A stretch of 37,928 bases of DNA from an uncultured Ruminococcus sp. (GTDB lineage Bacteria > Bacillota > Clostridia > Oscillospirales > Ruminococcaceae): positions 1-37,928 of the forward strand of contig CACZPI010000018.1 of the NCBI GenBank assembly GCA_902783005.1, in the 5' to 3' direction. Numbering within the stretch: position 1 is the stretch's first letter; each line of letters starts with the position of its first letter. The position numbers and the translations under genes are program-made. Below the pieces are notes generated by a model. The model searched no databases and was not told the origin of the DNA. It saw nothing but the letters and a program-made list of their open reading frames with translations. This document shows, piece after piece, positions 5,797-15,263 of this stretch.

Positions 5797-8505
5797 TTAC
5801 CGATACACAGAATCAACCTTGAGATATTCCTCAAGCGTCAGACCCGACTGGTAGACGGCGGTTGCATTGTATACGCCCAGATAGCGTACATGCCACGGCT
5901 CATACTTGAAGCCGGTGATGTTCTGCTTGCCCTGCGGGTAGCGGATGATAAAGCCGTACTTGTAGCTGTTGTTGGCCAGCCAGATCGCCTCGGGGGTGCC
6001 GATGAAGGAATCATCCGCACAGTTGACGTCGATCGCCATGCCGGTCTGGTGCTCAGAATGACCCGGACGCGCCGAGAAGGTGTCTGCCACATTTCTGCCG
6101 TAGAGCCCGACATAATTGTTATAAATGGTGCTCTGTCTGTCATAGCTGCGGAATCCCGAGTAGACCCAGAGCCGCAGCCCTGCTTCATCGCGGGCAGCCG
6201 CAGACATGCGTGCGAATGCCGCCTGCACCTCCGGCAGCAGACCGCCGGGATTGTAGGTGGCAGGAACGGAATAGCTCTTGTTCACAACGAGAATGCCGTT
6301 GACATAGGTAAAGCCCGTCTGTCCGGAAACGGTGAATTTCTGGCTGTTGATGACCTGGTCGGTATTGCTGGCGTTGGAGGCGATGACCTGGAAGGTGTAT
6401 TCACCGGGCGTCAGCTTGTTGAAGGTGATCGCGCTGTCAAGTGCATGGATGTTGTAGCTTCTGGCATTCGGCTGCGCAGATGCGGCAATGACGCGCACGC
6501 CGCTTGCATTGACAATGGCCACAATGACACTCGTCAGGTTGGAGGAACCGGAATTGACCGTACCGTTGACGATGACGGCCTGTCCGGAGGAAAGCGTTGC
6601 GGGAATCGTGGTGCCGCCCGTCAGCGTGATGGAATCACCGGCAGGCACCGTGGCATTGCCGACCGCAAAGGTCTGGCTGTCAAGCAGCTCGTCTGTGCCT
6701 CCGGCATTGGAAGCGTAGACACGGTAGGTATACACGCCGTCTGCAAGCAGATCGAAGCGCACAGAAGCATCAAGCGCCTTCAGATCATAGCTTGTGGTGT
6801 TCGGGGAAGCGCTGCCGCCTGTGACGCGGGTACCTGCGGCATCATAGATACCGACCGACACGCTCCGGATCGCGGAGGATGCCGAGGAAACGGTGCCGCG
6901 CACGATCACAGCCTGTCCCTGATTCAGCTGGGTGGGGATCACAGAGCCGCCCGTCAGCGTCAGCTTGTCGGCATTCTGCGTGGTGGCGGTCGTTTCGGTG
7001 GTCGAGCCCGGAGCCGGGGGATTCGTCATCGTCGTTTCCGTGGAGCTGGCAGATGTGGAAGCCGTGGTGGATTCCGTGGTCGAACCCGGAGCCGGAGGAT
7101 TGGTCAGGGTGGATTCCGTGGTCTCTGTCGAGGATTCCGTGGTAAAGCCCGGAGCCGGGGGATTGGTCAGCGTCGTTTCCGTGGTGGTCTCGGAGCTGGT
7201 GCCGGTCGGGGTGGTATCCGTCGAGGATTCCGTGGTCGAGCCCGGTGCCGGGGGATTCGTCAGCGTCTCCTCCGTGGAAGACTGTGCCGTGGTCTCCGTG
7301 GAGCTTGCAGATGTGGATTCCGTCGTGAAGCCCGGAGCAGGCGGATTGGTCAGCGTTTCCTCCGTAGAAGTTGCCGCCGTTGTAGCGGTGGTGGAGGTCG
7401 TGGTAGAAGTCGAAGTCGTTGTTTCCGTGGTGGAAGTGGTTGCCGTTGTCTCCGTGGTGAATCCCGGAGCCGGGGGATTGGTCAATGTTTCTTCCGTTGT
7501 GGTTGCCGCCGTTGTAGCGGTGGTGGAAGTCGTGGTAGAAGTCGAAGTCGTTGTTTCCGTGGTGGAAGTGGTTGTCGTTGTCTCCGTGGAAGATTCCGTG
7601 GTAGATCCCGGCGCCGGGGGATTGGTCAATGTTTCCTCCGTCGTGGTGGCAGCCGTTGTCATGGTGGTGGAGGTGGTCTCCGTGGAGGTCGTTTCTGTGC
7701 TGTTGGTGGTGGCGGTCGCCTCGGTAGAAGTCGTTTCCGTATCTGCGGTGGCGGAGGTCTCAAGCGGCCTTCCGGGAACGGCACCGTTTCCGATGCGGAA
7801 ATAATGGCTCAGAATGGTCTGATCCTTCTTCTCGGCATTCGAGGCAGTGATCCGGATGGAATAGCTGCCGCGTGCGAGCTTGCGGAAGGGCAGGAATTTA
7901 TTGAGCCGTGCCAGATCGTAGGAGGTGCTGCCGCCGGGCGAAATGGCCGTCATGGCAAGGGAGCCGTCCGCACGCATGACGCTGACATAGATCTCCTCAA
8001 TGGTACTCGGGGATACCACCAGGCCGCCGAGCATCAGGTTTTCATTCTGCCGGATCGTGGACGGCAGCGCGGGGGCATTCTGTACGCCGAGTGCCTCGAC
8101 AGGCTGTGCCTCCCATACCGAAAAGCTCTGTGAATCGAGCTCGATCAATTCCTGTGCTGCGGTGGATGCGGTCACGCGGTAGACATAATCCCCGACGGGG
8201 AGCGTATCGAAATGCACCTCATCCTCAAGCCGTCCGAGCTCATAGGATTCCGTACCGGGCTTGGCGGCGGCAACGCAGATTTCCTTTCCCTGTGCATCGT
8301 AGATGCCTGCGGTCACGCTTGTCAGCTTGTCCGCAGATTGTACGGTGCCGCGCACGAGAATGTCGCGTCCTGCCGCAAAGGCATCCGGCACATCCACACC
8401 GCCGCGCAGCACGGCACCTTCGGCCGCCGCTGCATACAGCGGGAGCGTTTCAAGCAGCATGGCTGCCGTGACCGCGCCTGCCGACAGGAGACGTAGCTTC
8501 TTCAT
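5797..8505 (-). CDS. exported VanY-like D-Ala-D-Ala carboxypeptidase with Thr-rich linker
   Basis: This is a 902-residue modular secreted protein. A signal peptide (about 1-28, ending AAAA) is followed by two beta-sandwich-like modules (about 30-130 and 148-243), a Thr/Ser-rich linker (about 240-510), two more related modules (about 511-612 and 620-725) and a C-terminal VanY/peptidase M15 domain (about 730-902). The peptidase shows SGFRSYDRQ, the zinc motif SEHQTGMAID (H819, D826) and EPWH (H872). It should trim D-Ala from peptidoglycan stems outside the cell. The linker holds seven copies of TNPPAPG followed by S/F-TTE, joined by long TT/ST/ET runs, and probably acts as a flexible, possibly glycosylated, wall spacer. 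There is no LPXTG signal or terminal membrane helix, so anchoring must be by the modules or absent. It lies 42 bp below the LRR lipoprotein gene. Confidence 0.88.
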   Translation of the reverse strand: MKKLRLLSAGAVTAAMLLETLPLYAAAAEGAVLRGGVDVPDAFAAGRDILVRGTVQSADKLTSVTAGIYDAQGKEICVAAAKPGTESYELGRLEDEVHFDTLPVGDYVYRVTASTAAQELIELDSQSFSVWEAQPVEALGVQNAPALPSTIRQNENLMLGGLVVSPSTIEEIYVSVMRADGSLAMTAISPGGSTSYDLARLNKFLPFRKLARGSYSIRITASNAEKKDQTILSHYFRIGNGAVPGRPLETSATADTETTSTEATATTNSTETTSTETTSTTMTTAATTTEETLTNPPAPGSTTESSTETTTTTSTTETTTSTSTTTSTTATTAATTTEETLTNPPAPGFTTETTATTSTTETTTSTSTTTSTTATTAATSTEETLTNPPAPGFTTESTSASSTETTAQSSTEETLTNPPAPGSTTESSTDTTPTGTSSETTTETTLTNPPAPGFTTESSTETTESTLTNPPAPGSTTESTTASTSASSTETTMTNPPAPGSTTETTATTQNADKLTLTGGSVIPTQLNQGQAVIVRGTVSSASSAIRSVSVGIYDAAGTRVTGGSASPNTTSYDLKALDASVRFDLLADGVYTYRVYASNAGGTDELLDSQTFAVGNATVPAGDSITLTGGTTIPATLSSGQAVIVNGTVNSGSSNLTSVIVAIVNASGVRVIAASAQPNARSYNIHALDSAITFNKLTPGEYTFQVIASNASNTDQVINSQKFTVSGQTGFTYVNGILVVNKSYSVPATYNPGGLLPEVQAAFARMSAAARDEAGLRLWVYSGFRSYDRQSTIYNNYVGLYGRNVADTFSARPGHSEHQTGMAIDVNCADDSFIGTPEAIWLANNSYKYGFIIRYPQGKQNITGFKYEPWHVRYLGVYNATAVYQSGLTLEEYLKVDSVYR
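6975..7790 (-). repeat. Thr/Ser-rich coding repeats with seven TNPPAPG units
   Basis: Inside the VanY-like gene, degenerate repeats encode TLTNPPAPG(S/F)TTE seven times, separated by blocks of Thr, Ser, Glu and Ala of varying length. Two of the spacer blocks (about 7370-7470 and 7490-7590) are nearly identical at DNA level, which suggests expansion by slippage or unequal recombination. Length variation between strains would be expected. Confidence 0.85.
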
Positions 8506-8547
8506 ATTGATTTTCCTCCTTATTCAGGATCCGATTCCTTGATTTCT

Positions 8548-9269
8548 TCATTCATCGGTTTCTTCTGTCGGGAAACCGTTCTTTTCCGCCCATGTCAGGG
8601 CAGCCGCACCCGCCGGTGCATGAATGGTACACGGCGGATCGAGCGCCTCAAGACCCCAGCTTGTGCAGGTCAGTGCGGAATTGTCAATGTACAGGTCGGT
8701 CAGCGGGCATCCGGTCAGCAGCTCTTCATCCGCAGACTGCACCGAAGCCGGGATATGCAGCTCCGTCAGGGAGGTGCATCCGGCGAAGGTACCGCGGTAA
8801 AGCGCAGGAACGCCCTCGGGAATGTTGATCTGTGTCAAGGATTCGCAGTCCATGAAGGCGAATTCCCCGATGGTGCTGACCGTCTCGGGAATGGAAATGC
8901 TCTCCACATCCCATTTCGCCTCGAATGCATACTGTCCGATCTCCGTCACCGGGGTATCCCCGATGTGGGAGGTGATGACCACCGCCGTATCCTTGCCGGT
9001 GTATTTCAGAATGGCCGCCGTGCCGTCCTCGCGGATGGTGTATTCAAACGCATCAAGCGGAGTGGCGCCGTCGTCGATCTCCTCACCGGCTGCAACGGTG
9101 ATCGGCTCTGTCTGTGTCTCGTCCGCCATCCATTCGCTGACGAGCTCATCCTTGTCCTTGTATTCGGTGGTCTCCTCTGCCGGGGCTTCCTGCTGGGAAT
9201 CCGGCACCTGTCTGCCGCAGCCGCACAGCAGCACAGCCGGAATGACGATCGCCGCAAATGCACGCCGCA

Positions 9270-9273
<4 letters not shown>
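8548..9273 (-). CDS. leucine-rich repeat (BspA-type) lipoprotein
   Basis: The 241-residue protein starts with a lipoprotein signal: a hydrophobic stretch ending VLLCGC, where Cys19 would be lipidated. An acidic linker (about 20-70) leads to LRR_5/BspA-like repeats with the pattern VESISIPETVSTIGEFAFMDC and LTQINIPEGV (about 95-190). These form a solenoid used for binding proteins or glycans at the surface. The start overlaps the typA stop (ATGA), so it is translationally coupled to a cytosolic GTPase, an odd pairing. A second ATG one codon later is equally possible. The ligand is unknown. Confidence 0.88.
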
Positions 9274-11090
<1,817 letters not shown>

Positions 11091-11124
11091 AAAGATACTT
11101 CCTTTCATTGATTACATCCTATCC

Positions 11125-11169
11125 AGTATAGCACAAATGCCCCCAAAATGCAAGATTTCGGGGGCATTT
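11125..11169 (-). promoter_or_regulatory. typA promoter straddled by an inverted repeat
   Basis: On the minus strand, -35 TTGCAT (11153-11148) and -10 TATACT (11130-11125) are 17 bp apart, with TGC before the -10. A perfect 10-bp inverted repeat, aaatgccccc (11135-11144) and gggggcattt (11160-11169), places one arm in the spacer and the other upstream of the -35. This could be an operator or simply a hairpin; neither neighbouring gene needs a terminator here because they diverge. Confidence 0.6.
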
Positions 11170-11293
11170 TCGGCGTTTTACAGCGTTTTCACAGGGTTTT
11201 GCGCCTATACATTGTGAAATTTTTGCGCATCCTTCCCCGAAAGCGTCTGAAATCGCGGAGCATCGCATAGAATCCGGCATAGGAGGGATGCAC

Positions 11294-11689
11294 ATGAAAA
11301 AGAGAATTGCGGCATTGGCGGCGGCCTGTGCGGTGCTGGCGGGGGGCATTTTTCTGCTGACGGGGCGGCAGGAGATGCAGACGATCCCGGCCGCGGACGA
11401 AGCGGAAAGAATTGCCTATCTGCGGTCACAGGGACGGGAGGGATGGCTGGTCGGGGAGCAGGCGGTCACGGTGCCGTCCGACTGGGGATCCTGCCCGGAA
11501 TATGCCGCATTGCAGGAGGCGCAGCAGCTTCCCCTGCGGCAGGCAGCCGGGAAGGCGGGAACGGTGTACACCTATGCGCTCTCCGGCAGCACCATGCAGG
11601 CGCAGCTATTGGTGGCAGACGGGATCCTGGCGGGGGCGATGTGCTATGATCCCGCCGCCCCGGAGATCCGGGAGATCTTCCTGCACTGA
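11294..11689 (+). CDS. exported DUF4830-like protein
   Basis: The 131-residue protein has a basic start and one hydrophobic segment (about 5-22), serving as a signal peptide or membrane anchor. A small domain follows with ERIAYLRSQG near residue 40 and, late, LLVADGILAGAMCYD. The order of these blocks resembles DUF4830 proteins of Ruminococcus-like bacteria, whose function is unknown. The start at 11294 is preferred to ATG 11288 because AGGAGG (11281-11286) is 7 bases before the former and only 1 before the latter. Divergent from typA; no clear promoter of its own was seen in the roughly 120 bp upstream. Confidence 0.7.
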   Translation: MKKRIAALAAACAVLAGGIFLLTGRQEMQTIPAADEAERIAYLRSQGREGWLVGEQAVTVPSDWGSCPEYAALQEAQQLPLRQAAGKAGTVYTYALSGSTMQAQLLVADGILAGAMCYDPAAPEIREIFLH

Positions 11690-11695
11690 ATGATC

Positions 11696-11718
11696 CCCCA
11701 AAACGGACTTTTTTGACT
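11696..11718 (-). repeat. truncated end of the dispersed GC-rich repeat
   Basis: Read leftward, this is gtcaaaaaagtccgttttgg, matching the first bases of repeat copy 2 in the same orientation 126 bp away (11844-11827). It is either a partial third copy or a direct repeat flanking copy 2. It begins 7 bp after the stop of the DUF4830-like gene. Confidence 0.65.
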
Positions 11719-11733
11719 TGACACTTTTCAGCG

Positions 11734-11850
11734 GGTGTGGGGGGCGAAGCCCCCACACCTAAAAACCCCCTCCCCGCGTGCGGGGAGGGGGCAGGGGGAG
11801 GGGCGGCTCCGCAGTACGCCCTCCTCAAAACAGTCTTTTTTGACAAGCTC
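11734..11850 (-). repeat. dispersed GC-rich repeat, copy 2
   Basis: In reverse orientation this matches copy 1 (37-154) along its whole length, with only a few substitutions and short indels. Both copies include the same 12-bp hairpin with 2-base loop and the GTGGGGGC hairpin. As in copy 1, the gagctt end starts exactly one base after a hairpin, here the stem at 11852-11878. Confidence 0.8.
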
Positions 11851-11851
11851 A

Positions 11852-11878
11852 AAATCCCTCCCCATCGGGGAGGGATTT
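11852..11878 (-). terminator. hairpin after the small membrane protein gene
   Basis: A perfect 12-bp stem (aaatccctcccc / ggggagggattt) with a 3-base loop lies 4 bp past the stop of the leftward gene at 11883-12263. Only four T's follow before the repeat begins, so it is a moderate terminator that may have lost its longer U-run. Confidence 0.65.
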
Positions 11879-11882
11879 GTGA

Positions 11883-12263
11883 TTACTTGAACAGGGTGAT
11901 GAGCTTGCCGACGAAGGGGATGTACTTTGCCTTGGAATTGATCGCATTGATCAGCAGGAACAGGAATGCAGCAAAGTCGATCAGGTTCAGGATGGCGCTC
12001 AGAATTGCACCGACAACCGGGATCAGGCCGAGGATCGAGCCTACGATGCCGAATACGATGCCCATAACCAGCAGGATGAAGCCCTGGTTGGCATAGTGCT
12101 TGCCGTAAGCGGATTCCTTGGATGCCACGATCGGGATCCAGAACAGGATCGGGAAGCATGCGGCGATGGAAACGCCCTTGTTTGCAGTGATGTCGGACTC
12201 GTCGAATTCGTCGGTGATGTCCTCCGGATTGAGCAGCTGCTCCTTGAGCTCGTCAAAATTCAT
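11883..12263 (-). CDS. small integral membrane protein, DUF4870-like
   Basis: This 126-residue protein has an acidic N-terminus (about 1-27) and then three hydrophobic segments: around 31-45, 62-85 (QGFILLVMGIVFGIVGSILG) and 88-110. The HYANQG motif between the first two is typical of DUF4870-type small membrane proteins, which have no known function. The ATG follows GGAGG at good spacing. It lies 77 bp below nrdR on the same strand and may share its transcript. Confidence 0.75.
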   Translation of the reverse strand: MNFDELKEQLLNPEDITDEFDESDITANKGVSIAACFPILFWIPIVASKESAYGKHYANQGFILLVMGIVFGIVGSILGLIPVVGAILSAILNLIDFAAFLFLLINAINSKAKYIPFVGKLITLFK

Positions 12264-12340
12264 AATAATAGCCTCCTTGCATGATTGGCGCAGAAACCTG
12301 CGCGGATTTTCCCTAAAGAAAACTCAGAAAAACCGCCGGA

Positions 12341-12784
12341 TCATTCCGTCAGTGCGGTAATGGCAGCGATAAATCCGGCTACATCCTTGAAGTCCTGATA
12401 TACCGACGCAAATCGGATATAGGCGATATGATCGAGATTCTTCAGCTCACCGAGCACCAGCGCACCGATCTTGTCGGATGTCATCTGGCTGCTCCACACG
12501 CCCGCATACGCATCCTCCACACGGTCAGCGATCTCATTGACCTGCTGCACCGTGACAGGGCGCTTCTTGATGGCGTGATAGATGCCGCTGAGCAGCTTGT
12601 TCCGGTCGTAGGGTTCGAGGGAACCGTCCCGCTTGACGACGATGCGCAGGGGCGCCTCGACGATCTCATACGTTGTGAAACGCTTTTTGCAGACCAGGCA
12701 TTCTCTGCGCCGCCGCTTCCTGTCCTCGGAAGGACGGGAGTCGATGACCCGGGAATCCTCATTGCCGCAGAAGGGACACTTCAT
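12341..12784 (-). CDS. nrdR: transcriptional repressor NrdR
   Basis: The 147-residue protein has the full NrdR layout. The N-terminal zinc ribbon uses C3, C6 (CPFCGNEDSRVIDSRPSED) and CLVC (31-34), and an ATP-cone spans about 48-138 (VVKRDGSLEPYDRNKLLSGI). It senses ATP/dATP and represses ribonucleotide reductase genes. The ATG follows AGGAGG. A near-consensus promoter lies about 120 bp upstream. No NrdR box was recognised near its own promoter and no reductase gene is present in the window. Confidence 0.97.
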   Translation of the reverse strand: MKCPFCGNEDSRVIDSRPSEDRKRRRRECLVCKKRFTTYEIVEAPLRIVVKRDGSLEPYDRNKLLSGIYHAIKKRPVTVQQVNEIADRVEDAYAGVWSSQMTSDKIGALVLGELKNLDHIAYIRFASVYQDFKDVAGFIAAITALTE

Positions 12785-12905
12785 AGCTGCTGCCTCCTGA
12801 AACTGGTTGAAACTGGCATGGCGGGAATCGCGATCAGATGGTTGTCGTAATCTGTATCCGGTTCATTTCTGTGCAAAAGTGCGCAGAAACGCTCCCATTA
12901 CATCT

Positions 12906-12934
12906 ATTATACCAAATGTTCAAAATGATGTCAA
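12906..12934 (-). promoter_or_regulatory. consensus sigma-A promoter for nrdR
   Basis: On the minus strand, TTGACA (12934-12929), a 17-bp spacer and TATAAT (12911-12906), with TGG before the -10, match consensus at every position. It leaves an untranslated leader of about 115 bases before nrdR. Confidence 0.85.
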
Positions 12935-12963
12935 TACCGTTTTTTCACAAGTTTTGTACAATT

Positions 12964-13791
12964 TTATTTCCGTTTTGCAGTTAATTCGCCGCCTGCACCG
13001 GCATTTTCAACGCTCCGGATCATGCTGCGCAGCATCCGGTAGCTGCTGACCAGATCCGAAATGCCGCGGTATCCCGACCGATACAGCTCCAGAATGACCG
13101 CCGCATCCGGGCTGCACCGCGAGAGCATTTCCAGAAAGGCGCGGATGCGGAACTGTCCCTGCCCGAGCAGCAGGCAGTCTCCCTTGTCGCTGTGGTCGCT
13201 GATGTGGACATGCACGATATGGGTGCCGAGCGTGGAGACCATTTCCATCGGATCCTCCCCGGCGCGGACGGCCTGCTTGACATCGAGGACGAATTTGGCA
13301 TCGCTTCCGAGCATGCGCGACATTTCCCGCAGGAATGCAAGGGAACCGCTCTGGCAGCGCTCCACATTCTCCTGCGCGACCGTGATGCCAAATTCCTGCC
13401 CGGCTTCATACAGCCGCATGTACCGTTCACAATACAGCCCCGCGTCCACCGCAAAGCGCTTCTCGCAGCCGTGCAGGACAAAAAACTGCGCTCCGAGGCG
13501 GTTCATGGCCTCGAAGGTCTTTTTGTAATAGTCGATCATGTCCTCCACCCGCCGGTCATAGCCGCCGAAAAGCGTCATGGATTCGATGGGGCAGGCGAAG
13601 GGATGGACGGACGGGAAGGTCATGCCGAAGCGCTCCCGGAAGGAATTGATCGTATGCAGGTGCCGCCGGTCAATGTCCGAATCGGCATTGATGAACAGCT
13701 CTGCGCAGGTGATGCCGTTGAGCGCAAGCTCATAGACGGCTTCCTCAAGATGCTGCGGATACAGACACGCGGTCGAGACGCCTGCCAGCAT
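12964..13791 (-). CDS. sugar phosphate isomerase/epimerase-like TIM barrel
   Basis: The 275-residue protein has the AP-endonuclease-2/xylose-isomerase-like barrel pattern. Strand-end motifs include GITCAELFI (about 26-34), SVHPFACPIES, FFVLHGCEK, ITVAQENVER (metal-ligand Glu), FVLDVKQAVRAGEDP and IVHVHISDHSDKGDCLLLGQG. The Glu, Asp and His residues fit a metal-dependent isomerase or epimerase site, but the substrate cannot be told. The ATG follows AAGGAGGAA. A strong promoter lies directly upstream, and the gene is alone in its unit; its stop lies just beyond the nrdR promoter. Confidence 0.85.
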   Translation of the reverse strand: MLAGVSTACLYPQHLEEAVYELALNGITCAELFINADSDIDRRHLHTINSFRERFGMTFPSVHPFACPIESMTLFGGYDRRVEDMIDYYKKTFEAMNRLGAQFFVLHGCEKRFAVDAGLYCERYMRLYEAGQEFGITVAQENVERCQSGSLAFLREMSRMLGSDAKFVLDVKQAVRAGEDPMEMVSTLGTHIVHVHISDHSDKGDCLLLGQGQFRIRAFLEMLSRCSPDAAVILELYRSGYRGISDLVSSYRMLRSMIRSVENAGAGGELTAKRK

Positions 13792-13846
13792 GATCCATTC
13801 CTCCTTCTTCTGATACGATCCGGGATCCCCCCGGCTCCTCGCCTCT

Positions 13847-13875
13847 ATTATACCACAGATCACCGCCAAAATCAA
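13847..13875 (-). promoter_or_regulatory. sigma-A promoter for the isomerase-like gene
   Basis: On the minus strand, TTGATT (13875-13870), a 17-bp spacer and TATAAT (13852-13847) are preceded by TGTGG, an extended -10. The start codon is 55 bp downstream. Confidence 0.85.
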
Positions 13876-14003
13876 CCCTTGCAGGTTCCATTGGACTGAA
13901 AGCGATACATTGAACTTTTCCCGCTTGACTTTTGCTGCCCGGTATGGTACCATAAATGTAACGCAAACCGAACCGGAAATGCAAAAAATCATGGAAAAAC
14001 CCC

Positions 14004-14032
14004 TTGACAAATGGAAATGGGTGTGGTATAAT
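14004..14032 (+). promoter_or_regulatory. sigma-A promoter for rpsF-ssb-rpsR
   Basis: TTGACA (14004-14009), a 17-bp spacer and TATAAT (14027-14032) with TGTGG before the -10 match consensus fully. Transcription should start near 14039. Confidence 0.88.
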
Positions 14033-14037
14033 AGTGA

Positions 14038-14114
14038 GGATTGTTCGGCATCTGAGCAATCCGCCCGGAGAACCGGGTGTCCATACCCTTGCCTGTATTT
14101 AAAATTATGCAGGC
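14038..14114 (+). promoter_or_regulatory. structured rpsF leader, candidate S6:S18 autoregulation site
   Basis: Near the predicted 5' end a 9-bp stem forms (14038-14046 / 14054-14062). It is followed by a cccgg-agaa-ccggg hairpin (14064-14077) and a 5-bp stem with an AT-rich loop (14091-14095 / 14110-14114) that ends shortly before the Shine-Dalgarno. S6:S18 binding to rpsF leaders is known in many bacteria; a match to that motif was not verified. Confidence 0.4.
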
Positions 14115-14140
14115 GAAATCCAAAAGGAGGTGTCATTAGC

Positions 14141-14434
14141 ATGGCAAAGCTGAGCGAAAGCTACGAGGCTCTGGTCGTATTCTCCCTGAAGAAGGACGAG
14201 GAGGCGATCGCTGCACTCACGGCAAAGTTCAAGGATCTCATCGAGAAGAACGGCACACTGACCGCAGAGGTTGACGAGTGGGGCAAGCGCAAGCTGGCAT
14301 ACCCGATCAACTACGAGACAGAGGGCTACTATGTACTCTACTCGTTCACGGCAAAGCCTGAATTCCCGGCAGAGCTGAACAGAGTCCTGAACATTACCGA
14401 CGGCGTACTGCGTGCCCTGGTTACGACCAAGTAA
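14141..14434 (+). CDS. rpsF: 30S ribosomal protein S6
   Basis: The 97-residue protein shows the S6 pattern: YEALVVFSLKKDEE at the start, the central VDEWGKRKLAYPINYETEGYY and the closing LNITDGVLRALVTTK. It binds S18 and helps form the 30S platform. The ATG at 14141 follows AAAAGGAGGTGTC; longer in-frame extensions upstream would cover the promoter and leader and are rejected. It is the first gene of rpsF-ssb-rpsR. Confidence 0.98.
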   Translation: MAKLSESYEALVVFSLKKDEEAIAALTAKFKDLIEKNGTLTAEVDEWGKRKLAYPINYETEGYYVLYSFTAKPEFPAELNRVLNITDGVLRALVTTK

Positions 14435-14525
14435 GTAAGGCACAAACCCGCGGGAGATGTTCCCGAAGGCTCACAGATCCTGATTTTTCCGCATTTCCAT
14501 GAACAGAACATGGGAGGTAGAGACT

Positions 14526-15173
14526 ATGCTGAACAAGGTATTCCTGATGGGCAGACTGACAAGAGATCCGGAGATGCGCACCACGCAGAGCGGCATTCCG
14601 ATGTGCCGTATCACGGTTGCGGTTGACCGCAACTTTGTCAAGCAGGGCGAAGAGCGTCAGGCGGATTTCATTGATGTCACCTGCTGGCGCCAGACAGCCG
14701 AATTTGTCTGCAAGTGGTTCACCAAGGGCAGAATGATCCTGGTGGAGGGCAATCTCCAGAACAACAACTATACAGACAAGAACGGCAACAAGGTCTACAC
14801 CTATGCAGTCACCGCGGAGAATGTATCCTTCTGCGGCGACAAGGGAGGCGGCGGCCAGAACGGCGGCGGCTATCAGAATAACAACTACGGCGGTCAGCCC
14901 GGCTACGGAGACGGCGGCTTCAATGGCGGCGGTTATCAGAACGGCGGCTATAACGGCGGCAATTCCGGAAACGGCGGTTACCAGAACAATGGCGGCGGCT
15001 ACAACGGCGGCGGTAACTCCGGCGGCGGTAATTTCGGCAATCAGGGCGGAAATTACGGCGGCAATGCAGGCGGCTACGGCGGAAATCAGGGCGGAGCACC
15101 CAATCAGGGCTCGCTCGATTCGGGCGATCTGAGCGATTTTCAGGTCATCAGCGACGGCGAAGTACCGTTCTGA
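14526..15173 (+). CDS. ssb: single-stranded DNA-binding protein
   Basis: The 215-residue protein has an N-terminal OB fold (about 1-105) starting MLNKVFLMGRLTRDPEMR, a very Gly/Asn/Gln-rich disordered linker (about 108-198, units such as GGGYQN and GGYNGG) and the acidic tip DGEVPF that recruits repair and replication partners. The linker is longer than in many SSBs and is encoded by degenerate ggcggc repeats. The ATG at 14526 follows GGGAGGT; an ATG at 14499 would add nine unlikely residues. Its place between rpsF and rpsR is the standard bacterial arrangement. Confidence 0.98.
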   Translation: MLNKVFLMGRLTRDPEMRTTQSGIPMCRITVAVDRNFVKQGEERQADFIDVTCWRQTAEFVCKWFTKGRMILVEGNLQNNNYTDKNGNKVYTYAVTAENVSFCGDKGGGGQNGGGYQNNNYGGQPGYGDGGFNGGGYQNGGYNGGNSGNGGYQNNGGGYNGGGNSGGGNFGNQGGNYGGNAGGYGGNQGGAPNQGSLDSGDLSDFQVISDGEVPF

Positions 15174-15200
15174 TCCTGACGACTCAGGTATTCTCAAAAG

Positions 15201-15251
15201 TTTTATTGCAAACTTTTAGTGCAAAATTTTAGTGCAAAAATTTAGTAAAGG
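15201..15251 (+). repeat. 13-bp AT-rich tandem repeat before rpsR
   Basis: Units ttttattgcaaac (15201-15213), ttttagtgcaaaa (15214-15226), the same again (15227-15239) and a partial fourth lie in the 90-bp gap between ssb and rpsR and end at the rpsR ribosome site. The AT-richness contrasts with the GC-rich flanks. The function is unknown: it may be an unstructured ribosome landing site or a slippage product. Confidence 0.75.
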
Positions 15252-15263
15252 AGATCCAGCATC

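Larger units (their letters stand above)
13792..14140. other. 349-bp divergent intergenic region
   Basis: No gene was found here. It holds the leftward promoter of the isomerase-like gene (13847-13875), about 128 bp of AT-richer sequence without recognised sites, then the rightward rpsF promoter (14004-14032) and the structured rpsF leader. Confidence 0.8.

Noticed and set aside
6932-7804. Val/Ser/Gly-rich frame opposite the Thr-rich linker
   Set aside because: It is the antisense reading of the TNPPAPG repeats; periodicity comes from the sense gene.
5254-8133. 959-codon open frame on the plus strand opposite the VanY-like gene
   Set aside because: Low-complexity Gly/Arg/Cys-rich translation of the reverse of Thr-rich repeats. 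No signal, motif or ribosome site.
5797-8505. Sortase-anchored surface protein
   Set aside because: The C-terminus is the peptidase domain, with no LPXTG-like motif, hydrophobic helix or basic tail.
13910-14140. N-terminal extension of rpsF to 13910
   Set aside because: It would place the consensus promoter and leader inside the coding region; ATG 14141 has a strong ribosome site and gives the normal S6 length.
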